Below are positions 37,376-48,692 of a stretch of 64,000 nucleotides of DNA, piece by piece. Position 1 is the first letter of the stretch; each line of letters opens with the position of its first letter. The stretch is taken from the NCBI GenBank assembly GCA_000320545.1, contig ADNK01000266.1, positions 94,593 through 158,592 of the forward strand, written 5' to 3'. The translations under genes were made by a program, and so were the position numbers. This stretch comes from Bigelowiella natans CCMP2755. Its lineage: Eukaryota > Cercozoa > Chlorarachniophyceae. The notes under the pieces were generated by a model. That model worked only from the letters and a program-made list of their open reading frames with translations. It searched no databases and was not told the DNA's origin.

Positions 37376-38206
37376 TTAGAAGAAAGTGCAGGGTCTCTTA
37401 GCCTTGTACACCGTTTTATTCGATTTAGAAGATGGTCGAGCGATGCGGTGGAGAAGAGCAAACTCAGTTGGTGTATTCTTGGTGCCGATGTATGGCTTGA
37501 GTCGATCAGTAACACTTTTGTCGTCGACAACGCAAGTTTTAATGATCTGGATGGAAGACTTACGGCAACGATGGCGAGAAGCTAGCTCGGCATCTGTGAA
37601 AAATGAACAGGGGTCAATATATTTGGTGCTATTATAAGACAACGGCTACGCTTATTCGTGCCGACATCATCATTATTTTGGGTTAGTATCAAATAAAACA
37701 TAACAGTTAGGAGGTACTTACACATCTTCTCGACAGCCCCAGTGAGATGAGTATCGCGGAATTCTTTGTACATATTGTGGGTACCGCTACGGGAGTCGTA
37801 GCGAAGCCACATGCCGAAGTTTTTGATTTGGTTAGGCTGTTTCTCGAAGATCTCGTTGATGACGATGATTTCACCATTAGCACGTTTAATCTTCTTCAAC
37901 TTCGACAAAAAATACCAGTAGCGCGATCTGAAGGAAAATAAAAAGTTTTAGAATTGTATTACACATTTTCTTAGCACCATGCCGCAAAAATACATGCCAA
38001 AGTGGTGTGTATTGCATTCATTTTAAATCCAAATAGGATGGTCACAACCTTGCTACGACGGTGTTGGGAGCGAAGATTTTCATACGGTAGATCTTTGGCT
38101 CCTCAGGCTCCTCCTTTTTCAGCTCGCCTTTAAGCTCCAGCTCAAGATCTACCTTAATCTCCTTAGGCTTTCTGCGCCCAATTACTTCGTAATGATGATA
38201 TCCCAT
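37376..38206 (-). CDS. RPL18A: 60S ribosomal protein L18a (eL20)
   Basis: Structural protein of the cytosolic large ribosomal subunit, about 193 aa. Coding exons: 38049-38206, 37722-37927 and 37376-37593 (TAA), phases consistent. Family landmarks are clear: [11 protein letters not shown] at the N-terminus, [41 protein letters not shown] in the middle, and the C-terminal KRPCTFF ending typical of L18a. It is slightly longer than the usual ~176-186 aa because of an acidic/basic insertion ([20 protein letters not shown]) before the conserved block. The ATG at 38206 lies two bases after a strong TTTCAG acceptor, so a 5' UTR exon, or a short upstream coding exon, is likely within 38220-38560. Confidence 0.93.
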
Positions 38207-38662
38207 CTCTGAAACAACCGAGTGGTAATGAACCAACAATATATAGAGAAACCGCGAAACAACAACGACGTTATCATTGCATAATGTCTAAATAATTCTC
38301 TAAATTTTCGCAGTAGAGTCTGTATTTTGCCTCTTCAGTTTGCCCCCAACTATTCCCCCCACCGCCATTGCACCTGCCCTCCACGCTCCGTCGGCGAATT
38401 GTGACAGACCCGAATTAATTAAATCGAGAAAAATCGCCGATTGTTGTCGCGACTCTAAAAATCTCGGGGACTCTCCACCGTCTCCAAAAAAAACTCTGAC
38501 TTGCTGTCGCTCGTGTGCGAATAATGTCCTATTTTTTAGCACATTCTCCCAGAAAAAGTTGTTGCAGCAATGATTTGAGGTGTTGTTTCCTCCTGTAGAT
38601 CTAATAATTAACTCTGACAGATAGAAAGATATCCATCTCGAGGTAGATCTAGATGATATTAT
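38207..38662. promoter_or_regulatory. divergent region between the L18a and 4-TM protein genes
   Basis: 456 bp that should hold the L18a 5' UTR exon and both promoters. The minus strand is open across 38300-38542, but without conserved content. Confidence 0.4.
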
Positions 38663-39122
38663 ATGCCTAACATATTAGCTTTTATCGAAATCTTCGTCCG
38701 CCGAATTGCCATCCCTGTGTTACTGGAAGCAATGTTGACTCTCGTGACATACGTTGGGGCCCTCTTCGAAATCGTAGTGGGCGCTGCATTTGTGTTTAGC
38801 CCCGAGGCGTTGCACAATGGTTACAAGCCTGCGCCGGGAATGGAATCATACGCTTTTGAGCTGTTCGGGATTGCGTGCGTCTTTTGGGGTCTCCTGACAG
38901 CATGCAAGGCAACGGACAAGGCAATCCTTGCATTCAACGTACTTTGGAACGCAATATGGGCTGCATACTTATACCTTATCTTCTCCGGGATCGCCTGGCG
39001 CCCACAGGTAAATCCTGTTCATGTGCGTTCTTCTTGACAGTGCCGACAGTCTGATGCACACTTTTTCACTTATGAAGAATCTTTAACCACCTTCATGTCT
39101 TGTTGATTTATAAAAAATATTA

Positions 39123-39163
<41 letters not shown>

Positions 39164-39316
39164 TTCATCCAACATGTGAACATTTTGTAATTGAACAAGG
39201 TGGCCATTGAGGACGGCAGCTTTGCATTCGTTCCTCTCATTGCTCACGGGGTTTTCGCCGTCAACTCCTTGTTGGCCTTCCTAATGGCTCCTAGTAACAA
39301 GGTCAAGACATCCTAA
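38663..39316 (+). CDS. small four-TM membrane protein, unknown function
   Basis: Two exons, 38663-39007 and 39200-39316 (TAA), phase 0 across the intron, 153 aa. There are four hydrophobic segments: LVTYVGALFEIVVGAAFVF, LFGIACVFWGLLTA, ILAFNVLWNAIWAAYLYLIF and VPLIAHGVFAVNSLLAFL. An N-terminal amphipathic stretch (LAFIEIFVRRIAIPVLLEAM) may be a targeting region or a further segment. The last residues are polar (APSNKVKTS). I do not recognise the family. The intron holds a (CA)n tract (about 39126-39160). The gene is convergent with the Cys-rich protein gene. Confidence 0.75.
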
Positions 39317-39339
39317 GTGATGCGAAAATTGGTGAAAAT

Positions 39340-39955
39340 GGCGCCATGGCAAAGAAATGCTACAACAGCATTGCGGTGCAAAGCAACAACACTCACGTGA
39401 ACACTTGGTCACTGCTAGCTCTGTTCAAATCTACACACATGCAATGCGTACTTATGAATCGTCGGTTGGATCATGTATTTTGATATTGGAAACTTGTAGT
39501 GTCAAATTTCACGGTGTCGGCAGTGTCGGCATCACATCAAGACATGGCTAGATGGCACAATGGACACAGTGTATATGCATGCAAATGGTGGAACATGCGT
39601 GTGCGCAGTGCCTACATTCACTAGTTCATTCAATGGACAATAAGCAAGCTGACACTGTGCATGCCATATACAGTGCACACACATTGCACATTGTAATCAG
39701 ATGCCTGGAGTAGTGAGAACTAGCGCAAGCAGAGAGAGAGAGACACATGCATGTCCGAAATAATGTGTTGCACAGGCCCTAGCTAAAGGGCGAACAGCGT
39801 GTCTTGGTCCGTGCGATAGGGGCGCGCACACGCTAGCTTGCAATAAGCTGCATGCAGTGTGGAGAAGGGTGAGTTGTGCGATCTTTGTTGTTAGACACGT
39901 GGACGTGCACGTTCTTTTGCATGCATATGGATCAGATGGCTGGTTTGTCACTGAA
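39340..39955. repeat. palindrome-rich island E at a convergent gene junction
   Basis: Lies between the 3' ends of the 4-TM gene (39316) and the Cys-rich gene (40318). Rich in TGCATGC, CATGCA, GCTAGC and GTGCAC words (gtatatgcatgcaaatgg near 39570, ttgcatgcatatgg near 39918). No exon is supported. The remaining ~360 bp to 40318 are ordinary AT-rich sequence. Confidence 0.6.
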
Positions 39956-40317
39956 GGGTTAGGAAATTGGATTTCGAATCAAAGATAATTTCAACCAATT
40001 AAAAAAGACACTGAATTCCTTCAAGTTTGGAAATTTCTTGAATAACTAAATTCTATTTTTTGTCTAATGATGAATTCCATCATCTGTCACATCTGGTTAG
40101 CCCAAGCACAGCCACGCAGCGCCATGGCGAACTGAGCTCTGTTTAAAAACCTGTGGCCGCTGCCTCTGAGAATAAAATAGGGTATCAATCAAAAACTAGA
40201 CTTGCTCCTGATGTCATTTGCCATGGCGACTCTCGTCTCAGTCAGTCTTCGGCAGTCCATGGACATGAATATCTATAGAGCGGCATGCCACGCCAAAGAC
40301 TGCAGCAATTGCTACAT

Positions 40318-41526
40318 CTAAGCGATGCTTTTGTCATTCTTCCAACCACAATGGAACGCACCAAATTTTTCTATAAGCTGCGCTTCACTGGGGAGGGTAT
40401 CAATGTGAAACGTTTCCTCCCAAGTTCTCAACTTTTTATTCTCAAAAGTCTTGGTGCAGCGGTTGAGGATCCATTTTTGGGTATCATCTTCCCCCTCGCC
40501 CTTCTTTTTGATGTAGGTTCCGATCAAGCCCAACTCTTTGGCGTCGCGAACACCTCGGCATCCTCATTGATCTTTGTACGAAATGATATCGTTCCCATTT
40601 CAAAGGCAAAGCAGCAGCCCATTTCCGTTCAATCTCTCTTGATATACTTCGAGAAATCCAGATCCATTCTCCTTCTCCGTGCAAGTGTACGAGACCAGCT
40701 GCGCCTCTCAAGGTTTGCCAAATAGACCGAATTCCTTGACCTTTGCAGCCCACGATGCAAGGGACCCCTTGACGTCCACAGAGCAGCAGCAACAGCAGGT
40801 GTTGCAACAATTTACGGGACAAGGCCAGGTCTCACAAAGGAAACCAACTGGGCAGGGAATGTAGGATCCGCATGGGACGTAATCATAATCGTCAATGAAA
40901 TGAATGGGCGACCAACGATCCTTATCCCTCATGTCAGCTTTAGGAGAAGTGTTCGCGTAGATCTTACGAGCCACGGCCTACATTTTCACAGTTGGGCGTC
41001 AAAGTTGTGGGCTTCAGCGGGCGCTCGGACGGTCGTCTTGACCAACTCACGATTTTCTACGAGGGCGACGATAATGACCTACCAGAATCTTTGGAGATGA
41101 ACATGGAAGTTGGCGGCCAACTCTCAGGGATGACGGTTGAGATGCCCGAAGCCAATGTCTTTACGGAGGTTCAAGGACGCTCAGAACGTGCGAAAGAACG
41201 AACGATAGCGTGTCAAACTCTCCATAATCTACCGTCCACCGAAACATCCCCGGCAATAGATACTGTTGACATTTCACAGAGGATTGCAAGCCGGGGAGAG
41301 GGCAGGGCTGGCAATGCGAGCTCCATCCCCTCCAGTACCCTCTCCGATTCTTGAATAATTTTGATGAAATCGCCCTCCCGACGTTTCTTGACATCCGACA
41401 ACTTGCCCTCTCCACCATGACGGACTCCGTTGATAACAATGGCACAAATTCTTTTGCCACCACCAACCTCAACTACGGCCAACTGAATCGTGTCTCCGAT
41501 TATTTGAAATCGACATTATGAGACAT
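40318..41526 (-). CDS. Cys-rich protein of unknown function (249 aa)
   Basis: Seven exons with fully consistent phase: 41515-41526, 41339-41482, 41083-41158, 41043-41056 (14 nt), 40741-40977, 40648-40698 and 40318-40533 (TAG). Without splicing the main frame is broken by several TGA codons, all of which fall inside the inferred introns (32, 180, 26, 65, 42 and 114 nt). The middle contains eleven Cys within about 30 residues (~118-147), including NCCNTCCCCC preceded by spaced PC/FLC/WPC units. This could be a palmitoylated membrane patch or a metal site. The flanks are a basic N-terminal region (VKKRREGDF) and a C-terminal region rich in Trp, Lys and Glu (TWEETFHIDTLPSEAQ). I recognise no family. 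The exact boundaries of the two microexons are uncertain. Confidence 0.65.
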
Positions 41527-41698
41527 GCTACTATAGATCTACTGCGCCCGTTTTTATTTTGTTATTATTTACCGCGGCGACAAGCGACAAGGAATGATTA
41601 TATAGCCTTGTCGTAAGCAAAAAGTGAAGTGCAGACACTCGAAATGCATGTGGATGCCCGCATCGCATTGCGAGACGTGACAGATTTGCAAAATTGCG
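41527..41698. promoter_or_regulatory. short divergent spacer before the chlorophyllase-like gene
   Basis: 172 bp between two divergent ATGs. It is a likely shared promoter. No clear box element is visible. Confidence 0.35.
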
Positions 41699-42353
41699 AT
41701 GGATTTCCAGGACGTGGCATCACGAGCTGAACAATTTCTCTATGAAGTTTACGTATTTTCTTCCAAAAAAACAATTGCCAGAATTATGGGAGACGTTTTC
41801 TGCTTTCTGTAAGTTAAGACAATTGATCAGTGAGACATTTCCCTAGAGATTCTTTCCTGTGAAAATATTATGATTGTCGGTTGAAAATTTAACAGAAATT
41901 GAAGGGGTTTTCCCGTTAGCAGTGACTTGGAGAGTGCATCGTCATGCTGCGTATTTCCTTGGCTGATCCGATGAACAACGTGTATGATCGTAGTAGACTA
42001 TGGGCCACAACGTCAAGAGGATGTTTTACAAATTACAGAAGCGACAAAGAAAAATGCCTAAATTATCCTAGAAATGAAGGAGATTTAATAGATTTAGAAA
42101 AATTTACTACTCAGTTGCTGTACCGCACTCTAATTTACCCGCCACTAAAGCCACCCAGAGCCACAACCAGAGCTACAACCCAAAGTCACAACCAAACCCT
42201 TTCTTACAAACATGGGTGTGAGAAGAAGAAGAAGAAGAAGAAGGCCACTCGTGTTGTTGATCATGAGTTTGGAATTAATATCTACCATGTCCGAACGAAG
42301 ACTCTGCGCCTCGTCCAATAGTTTGCCAAACCCAATAAAATTCCTTCTGGATG

Positions 42354-42384
<31 letters not shown>

Positions 42385-43679
42385 TCTGAAAAAGAGGAGG
42401 AGGCACACTGTGCATTGGCGTCATCTGAGAAAAGTGAGAACTCGGGATACACCCTCAACTTATGTAGAAAGATGCAATTTACGTAAGCAGCCTTCGATGT
42501 CCAGGAGGAAATTGATGTCAATGGGGCTTGTACACTCTGCAGCAACTTACATGGCCTTCCTGGGAACTAGAATGGCGCTCGGGACTGAAGACAAAACTCA
42601 GCTTGGAACTCTCATTGAATCCCCTCTTCTATCAGGATCTTACTATTCTGGCAATGGACCGTTTGGAGTGCAGACTTTCCAGGAAATGATTCGGTGTAAA
42701 ATTGATCCACCTCCTCTTCCTAAACGACATCATTTTAGCAGGGGTGGTTCTTCCGAAAAGGCAGGTATTGACAGTGGTGTAATGAATAAATGAAATTTTG
42801 AAATCAATAATTATGTACTGGAAGATAGTAGTAGCATATCTTAGGCATACATTCTAAATTGATCAACTGAATAATATTATTTGGTACTGCCACGATAATT
42901 TAAGTAGGAGGAGGAGGAGGAGACATCGTTCACCACATATGGACACGTGTAATGTTAACTCTCCCTCAGAGAAAGAGGTATTTATAACGATTAGTAATTT
43001 TATGCTTGTTTATATAGTATTATCATTACTCCTTCCATTGTTCTCATAATAGTTTTTATGTTTTTATGTAAAAGAGATGGTACTGAGCCGACTGACTACT
43101 CTCATTTAAAGCTATGTTGATTTCCTTATTATTACCCAATATCCTCCTATTATTCTTATTATTATAATCATTGTTGTCACTACTATTATTCAGTATGCAT
43201 CCAGCAATGAGAGGGCACAAGTTCCCTGTGGTTGTAATTGCACCAGGATTTCTACTGAAAGCTACTCAGTACCAGACGTACGCCAAGAAATTAGGTAATA
43301 AATTTGTATTACTACTACTGTACATGTGAGCTGAGCATGCTACAGTAGATGAGCATCACTACTAGCATGCTACACACTCCTCCCCAAGATAATTGAGGCT
43401 GGTGCGCCGTTGTTTCATTTGATTTAGTTTAATATTGTGATTATTACGTTTACACTAAATAATAACAGCCTCCTTTGGGTACGTCGTGGTTTGTTATGAT
43501 ATCCCATCGGAAACAATTGGGTGCGGTAGTATTAGTAGTAGTAGTAGTATTAGTAGTCGTGGTGGTGGTGGTGTATCAGTTGTTATGTTTTGCTCCATGA
43601 CTGCTGCTTAAACTACTACTTGCATTGTAGTAGAAACAACAACAACAACAACAATAAAGCTTTGAAGAACGTACCCCTG

Positions 43680-43729
<50 letters not shown>

Positions 43730-43750
43730 CTTTCTCTCTCTCCCCGTTCG

Positions 43751-43823
<73 letters not shown>

Positions 43824-44307
43824 TGTGTAATGCAGCATACCTGAAGCAGTTGCGTAACCACAGTTAGTGTGATATCATCATCTATTTGACCTAATTATTA
43901 GTCGCACTCTTGACGATGTGAACCACTACCGTCTTATTCCTCAGGTGTGAGACCAATCATTATCTAATGCCGTGTGTGCTTATATTCTATATTGAGTGCA
44001 TTCAACATGGCGCTCGTACTTCTCATATTTAGTCACATTTGTTGTCCCATAATTTCTTAGATTTTAAACTTCATTGAGAAGAACAACCAAGGATTCTCTG
44101 GATCTTTCAGAAGAAAGATAACCCCTTTTCACACTAGTTGCAACACCAACGATGATACTGCTAGGGGGGGGGGAGAATGCCTTGATTCAGGTGACCGTGC
44201 TGATTCTTCCTATTGAAAGCAAAGGAAGCATGAGTAGATTTGATCGTTGTCATCGTGGTGGTAGTAGTGGTGGTAGTGGTGGTTGTGGGGGCCACCAAAT
44301 AGTCGTA

Positions 44308-44338
<31 letters not shown>

Positions 44339-44959
44339 GCACTGCCATCTTGTGCATGATCTTCTACCACTACCTACACTTTTATCTGAAAAGGCCGAAG
44401 GAAGGTGGTGGTTCCCAAACCAAATCACGTTGATGCAGCAATAATGCCACTAGGTACTTCTACCCGCAAGAAGATGACGACGATAAAAGCATTGAATGTT
44501 CTTCCGATGACATGTCTATTCGATGGTGTGGAAATATCATCAATCATCATTATTCTTGTAGTAATAGCTGTAGTAATGAGGACCCACACTCCTCTCCTTA
44601 CGTGCGGTGAAAAAGCACACTACTCATCTCTTCTATATGTGTGACAAAGAAACAAATAAACAAGTAGGCCCAGAGCTGGAAGATGATGAAATATCTCCAT
44701 TTACCAGTGAGTTCGGTCTCCCATCACCGAGACCTGCTCTCACATTTGAAACATCCAAAGACCTCAACCTTGCAGGTAGTAGTGGCCCAGCAGGTGGTGT
44801 ATTGTCAATTGGTGGTATAAGCTCGATAGGATAATAGACTCTCACCCTTCACCAAGCAGTTGATATACACTATAGTAAATTAAGAATGGCGATGTGGTTG
44901 TGGATTGTGGTGATGATGACGAAAATTGTGTGTTGTTTTGGGGGTGGGGGCGCTGTTCT

Positions 44960-44994
<35 letters not shown>

Positions 44995-45156
44995 TCACTA
45001 TTTAGACACTAGTCGCGTAATGCTTGCTGGCCATTCTAGAGGAGGGTATGTTACGAGAAGGAGGAGGAGGAGGAGGAGGAGGAGGAGGAGGCCATTTTGA
45101 GAAAGAACAACGCTTGATGATGATGATGATAATGATGATGATATAATGGCAAGAAG

Positions 45157-45191
<35 letters not shown>

Positions 45192-45673
45192 GATGAAAGA
45201 ATTTACGGCGTCGGCATTACAAGTATTATCATTACTTGTTTGTAGGAAACTTGCAGTGTTAGCTTCTGAGGAGGACCATAGGGTAACTACAACAACAACA
45301 ACAACAACAAAATTTTCGTCGTCTTCTTCCATATTTTCATCATCATCACTAGCATCGTCATCATCATCGTTGCATGATGGTGATATAGTACTGCTCTCTC
45401 ATCACTTAGGTGAAATCTCTATTTTTAATTGACCCCGTTGATAATACGATCTATGCACCAGTGTCAGAAAGGTGAGAATAATAACAAGAATAAGAGGAGG
45501 AGGAGGCGGCGAGAGGAGATAGGTGTTGCTGATGATAGCATGCTCGATGATACAGGTTCCCTTCAGCAGTAGCTTCACTCAAACGTCGTAAAGGCATTCA
45601 ATTGCCGGTTGTTGATAGTTTATTGATAAGATAGATTTGGTCTTTAGAAGAGGAATAAGAAGAAGCAGAGGCT

Positions 45674-45713
<40 letters not shown>

Positions 45714-45879
45714 AAACATTAGGTTGAGGGAAGGAGAAACAACATAATCACGATCACGATAAAATAGACAAAGAGGGCGATCGTCAACTTACACAACAGT
45801 AGTAAGTAGTCGGGTAGAATACGCAACTACATAGGGCTGTCTGGATTTTGAAAACAACATCAAAACTAAAAAAGAATTG

Positions 45880-45935
<56 letters not shown>

Positions 45936-46890
45936 CTTCATATGCTTCATGTATTTGATGATGAGAGTTGCTCTAATAGATCTAAAATACTTCTGTATTA
46001 CTACCAATACTTTGATGTTTGCGTGTATTAGGTCGCTGTTGTAGGCGCTGGAAGAGGACATGATTGTGCTCCTAAAAACTCAAATTTTGAAGAGTTCTTC
46101 CATGCAGCGCCAGGGGACCGCATGCAAGTTGTTATGCCAGCAGCAGGGCACTTTGAATTTCTTTCAGATTTGACCGATCTAGAGGTGAAAATGGGAAGCA
46201 AACGAGAATCATGTGATGATGACGATTACGATGCCAATGCCTGGAGAACCAAACAAAGAGAAATAGGAACATAATATATTTCACAATACTTCTCTTCTTC
46301 GTCTATCAATAGCTGCTGCTGACAAATGGTTGAGTTGTCATTAATGTTTTGCAATGAGTCATCATCACCATCATCATCATCATCATCATCCCATCATTTA
46401 TATTTATCTACAATCTTTCCATTGTGATAAAGAGAAATCTCTGTGATAAAGGCCAAATTCCTGATGTGTCTGTGAAAGAGGTTGATAATAGAGAGGGGGT
46501 GGGGTGTAGTGTGGATGGTAATAGCACTTGTACTAGTGCTTGAATCATCATATCGACTACTTTGTAGCAGCACCAAGTAACAATATGCACGAATAATTGA
46601 ATATGATGCATTTGCCCTCTTCCTCTATTATTGTTATTATTGTTATTATCTATTATTAATTATTATTATTGTTAATTATTATCAGGTGACAGCTACAGCG
46701 TTGGCCTTATGGGCTGATTCGACTCTCTACCGAAGAACACCTGGATGGAGCATAACGTGCTACTACTACTACTACTACTACTACTACTCTTGTTTCGAAA
46801 TATGACTATAAGATAACAATAACAACAACAACACAAGTCCGTTTGCTTCTACGCTCAATATCAGCACTAGTGCATGATTTCTGATCGGAC

Positions 46891-46928
<38 letters not shown>

Positions 46929-47855
46929 CCACAAGTACACATGGTACACACAACACATATAGAAAATAATAATGGTGTGTTTTGATTAGTGAAGCAAGTC
47001 CTGTTCTAAGTCAAGCCAAAATAAACGCATTGCATAAGGAATTATGGCCTGTGGTGCAGAAGGTAGCAGCTGCTTGTTAGAGTAAATAACGTGTTTATTA
47101 GCCCTGCTGCTGCCGCTGCTGTTGCGTACACGAGGGCGATCAAACGATGATGGAGATATGTCAATGTTATTTTGCTATATATAATATAAAAAGAATAATA
47201 ATGGTGCAGGGCACAGCAATATTCCGTCAGTAGTAAGTATGGCTAGTTTTAACAACAAAAGAACCCCAACCGTGGTTGTGTTGTGTAGGTCGCAACAATG
47301 ATGCCTCATATCAGAACCAGCAGCAGCAGCAATGGGCTGCTAGCAAGTGTTGCGAGCAAAAACGAAGGAGAGAGAGCCAGAAGAAAGGTGTACTGTATAT
47401 ATTGACAGATAGACGACTAAAGGAGGAGATTGTAAGTTAATATCTTATGACTTTAGCATTTGAATCAATGTTCCCAAGGTAACGACGAATGGTCTCAACA
47501 ACGGAGCGAATGACGCTGAAGCGATCCTAGCAGAGTTAGCTATGGTAGTATCATCGATGTATGTATGTATGTATATATGTATGTATCTATAGTATCATCG
47601 ATGTATGTATGTATATATGTATGTATCTATGTGTTACTATGTGCTTTATCTATCATCCTGATGATGATGATGATGATGATAACGATGATGATGACGATGA
47701 TAAGGAGGAGGTGGAGGGTGCTTATGACAATCATCCAGAAGAATGTGATGGCTAAATACACTCGTGATTCTCTCTTCCTTTTCAACTTATATATATATAT
47801 ATATATAAGGTGAATTCTCAAGGTATCACCTACAGGAAATCGCTTTGAAGAATAA
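41699..47855 (+). CDS. chlorophyllase-like alpha/beta hydrolase
   Basis: Predicted serine hydrolase of the chlorophyllase type, which removes the phytol tail of chlorophyll. Well-supported exons: ~42461-42764, 42923-42977, 43194-43294, 43469-43520, 43902-43944, 44061-~44146, 45006-45045, 45246-45282, 45410-45471, 45556-45607, 46032-46184, 46686-46756, 46990-47062, 47289-47387, 47479-47544 and 47823-47855 (TAA). Landmarks in order: PVVVIAPGF, LASFGYVVVCYD, nucleophile elbow GHSRGGKLAVLA (the chlorophyllase lipase motif), FLIDPVDN with the likely acid, VVGAGRGHDCAP..N.EEFF, and catalytic-His region AAGHFEFLSD. Before the catalytic domain, SRRKLMSMGLVHSAATYMA resembles a twin-arginine-type thylakoid signal. 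The start exon at 41699-~41809, exons between 41925 and 42460, and a 44480-44830 segment are uncertain. Chlorophyll as substrate is inference. Confidence 0.85.
43680..43822 (+). repeat. (CT)n, (AT)n and (GT)n cluster in chlorophyllase-like gene intron
   Basis: (TC)n 43684-43726, (AT)n about 43756-43790 and (GT)n to 43820 lie in one intron. Nearby tracts are (CAT)n 42354-42382 and AGT-rich DNA at 43525-43560. Confidence 0.9.
44225..45190 (+). repeat. ACT, CTA, GGA and AT microsatellites around the nucleophile exon
   Basis: GGT/AGT-rich DNA 44255-44290, (ACT)n 44309-44338, (CTA)n 44962-44995, (GGA)n 45059-45092, (GAT)n ~45117-45140 and (AT)n 45158-45187. The 40-nt exon encoding GHSRGG (45006-45045) is sandwiched between two of these tracts. 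Confidence 0.9.
45678..46925 (+). repeat. GA, CT/TA, CAT, CTA and AT microsatellites in later introns
   Basis: (GA)n 45678-45712, (CT)n then (TA)n 45881-45933, (CAT)n 46360-46390, (CTA)n 46761-46790 and (AT)n 46894-46925, between exons of the chlorophyllase-like gene. Confidence 0.9.
47548..47702 (+). repeat. two-copy minisatellite plus (GAT)n in last intron
   Basis: A unit of about 38-44 bp beginning ATCATCGATGTATGTATG and ending GTATGTATCTAT occurs twice in tandem (about 47550-47590 and 47593-47632; the second copy lacks one GTAT). A GAT-rich tract follows to 47702. Confidence 0.85.
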
Positions 47856-48130
47856 GTTATGTTAATATAAAAGCTCTATAGTATTATTCATGTCAGCTCA
47901 ACTCAATTAAGTGTAGTAAGGAGGAAAGAGGTATATATACCTCCATCAGTGTATTAAATACCATTATTTATATTTAGCTATGGAATCATCATAGAAGTAC
48001 AGTATCACCATCGAGTGCAGAAGCAGAATGAGCAGATAACCTTCCTCGAATCAAAAAACAGTGTTGAGCCTTCCACAATCAATTTAAACCTATGAAGTAT
48101 CAATGTACATATTTACTCATCATCACCTAA
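47856..48130. other. 3' flank of the chlorophyllase-like gene
   Basis: AT-rich sequence with no supported exon; probably 3' UTR and terminator. Confidence 0.4.
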
Positions 48131-48660
48131 TTCGTGCAGAGAGTTTAAATCTCATTATCTTGCTAGCTTGTTTCGGCAATGTACGCCATATGGAACGTGT
48201 TTCAGCACAGCTCCGGATACGACGTTCTGAGTATACGCACAAAGGACGGCAAGATGCAGGATGCATGTTGTTTCTACGATGCATTCATGTTCTAGTGTTG
48301 CTTGCACAGCTGACATTCAAGGCAGCAGATACTACTAGATGTAGTCGCAATGAGCGCCACAGACCGCATGTGAAAGCAAGCATTATAGACATGTAATACG
48401 ATATATATATTATATATCATATTACTGTGTCTATTATAAGCCACGCTAGCTAGCTAGGCTGGTCGAGTGGGCTGCATGTAGCTGACATGTGTGCTTTGCA
48501 ACGCACTGCGTGCAATGATAGTGCGATGATGCGCAGTCGCCAAGCGATGTATAGCCGCGTCGAAAGCCCCTGTTCGCATGATACTCGACGAGACAAGAGA
48601 CTAGTAGTGCACTAGTGCATCATCGTAGGAAATTAATTTCTTCTCAGCGAACGACTAGAC
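48131..48660. repeat. palindrome-rich island F at a convergent gene junction
   Basis: Lies between the 3' ends of the chlorophyllase-like gene (47855) and the polycystin-like gene (48693). It has CTAGC runs (cgctagctagctaggctgg near 48445-48463), TGCAATG/GCGATGATGCGC words and a TA-rich centre at 48398-48425. It is weaker in its left part than other islands. Open stretches such as 48103-48396 show no domain. Confidence 0.55.
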
Positions 48661-48692
48661 AAGAAAAATAATGAATGACAGAACCCTCCATT

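Noticed and set aside
40285-40725. Long plus-strand open frame (146 codons) opposite the Cys-rich gene
   Set aside because: The minus strand has the protein-like composition (Lys, Glu, Trp, Asp) and a phase-consistent exon chain. The plus frame is its Leu/Ser/Phe-rich antisense shadow.
40318-41213. Recoded or selenocysteine-type reading of TGA codons on the minus strand
   Set aside because: All the TGAs fall inside short GT-AG introns that restore one frame. Several Sec codons in a row without other support is less likely.
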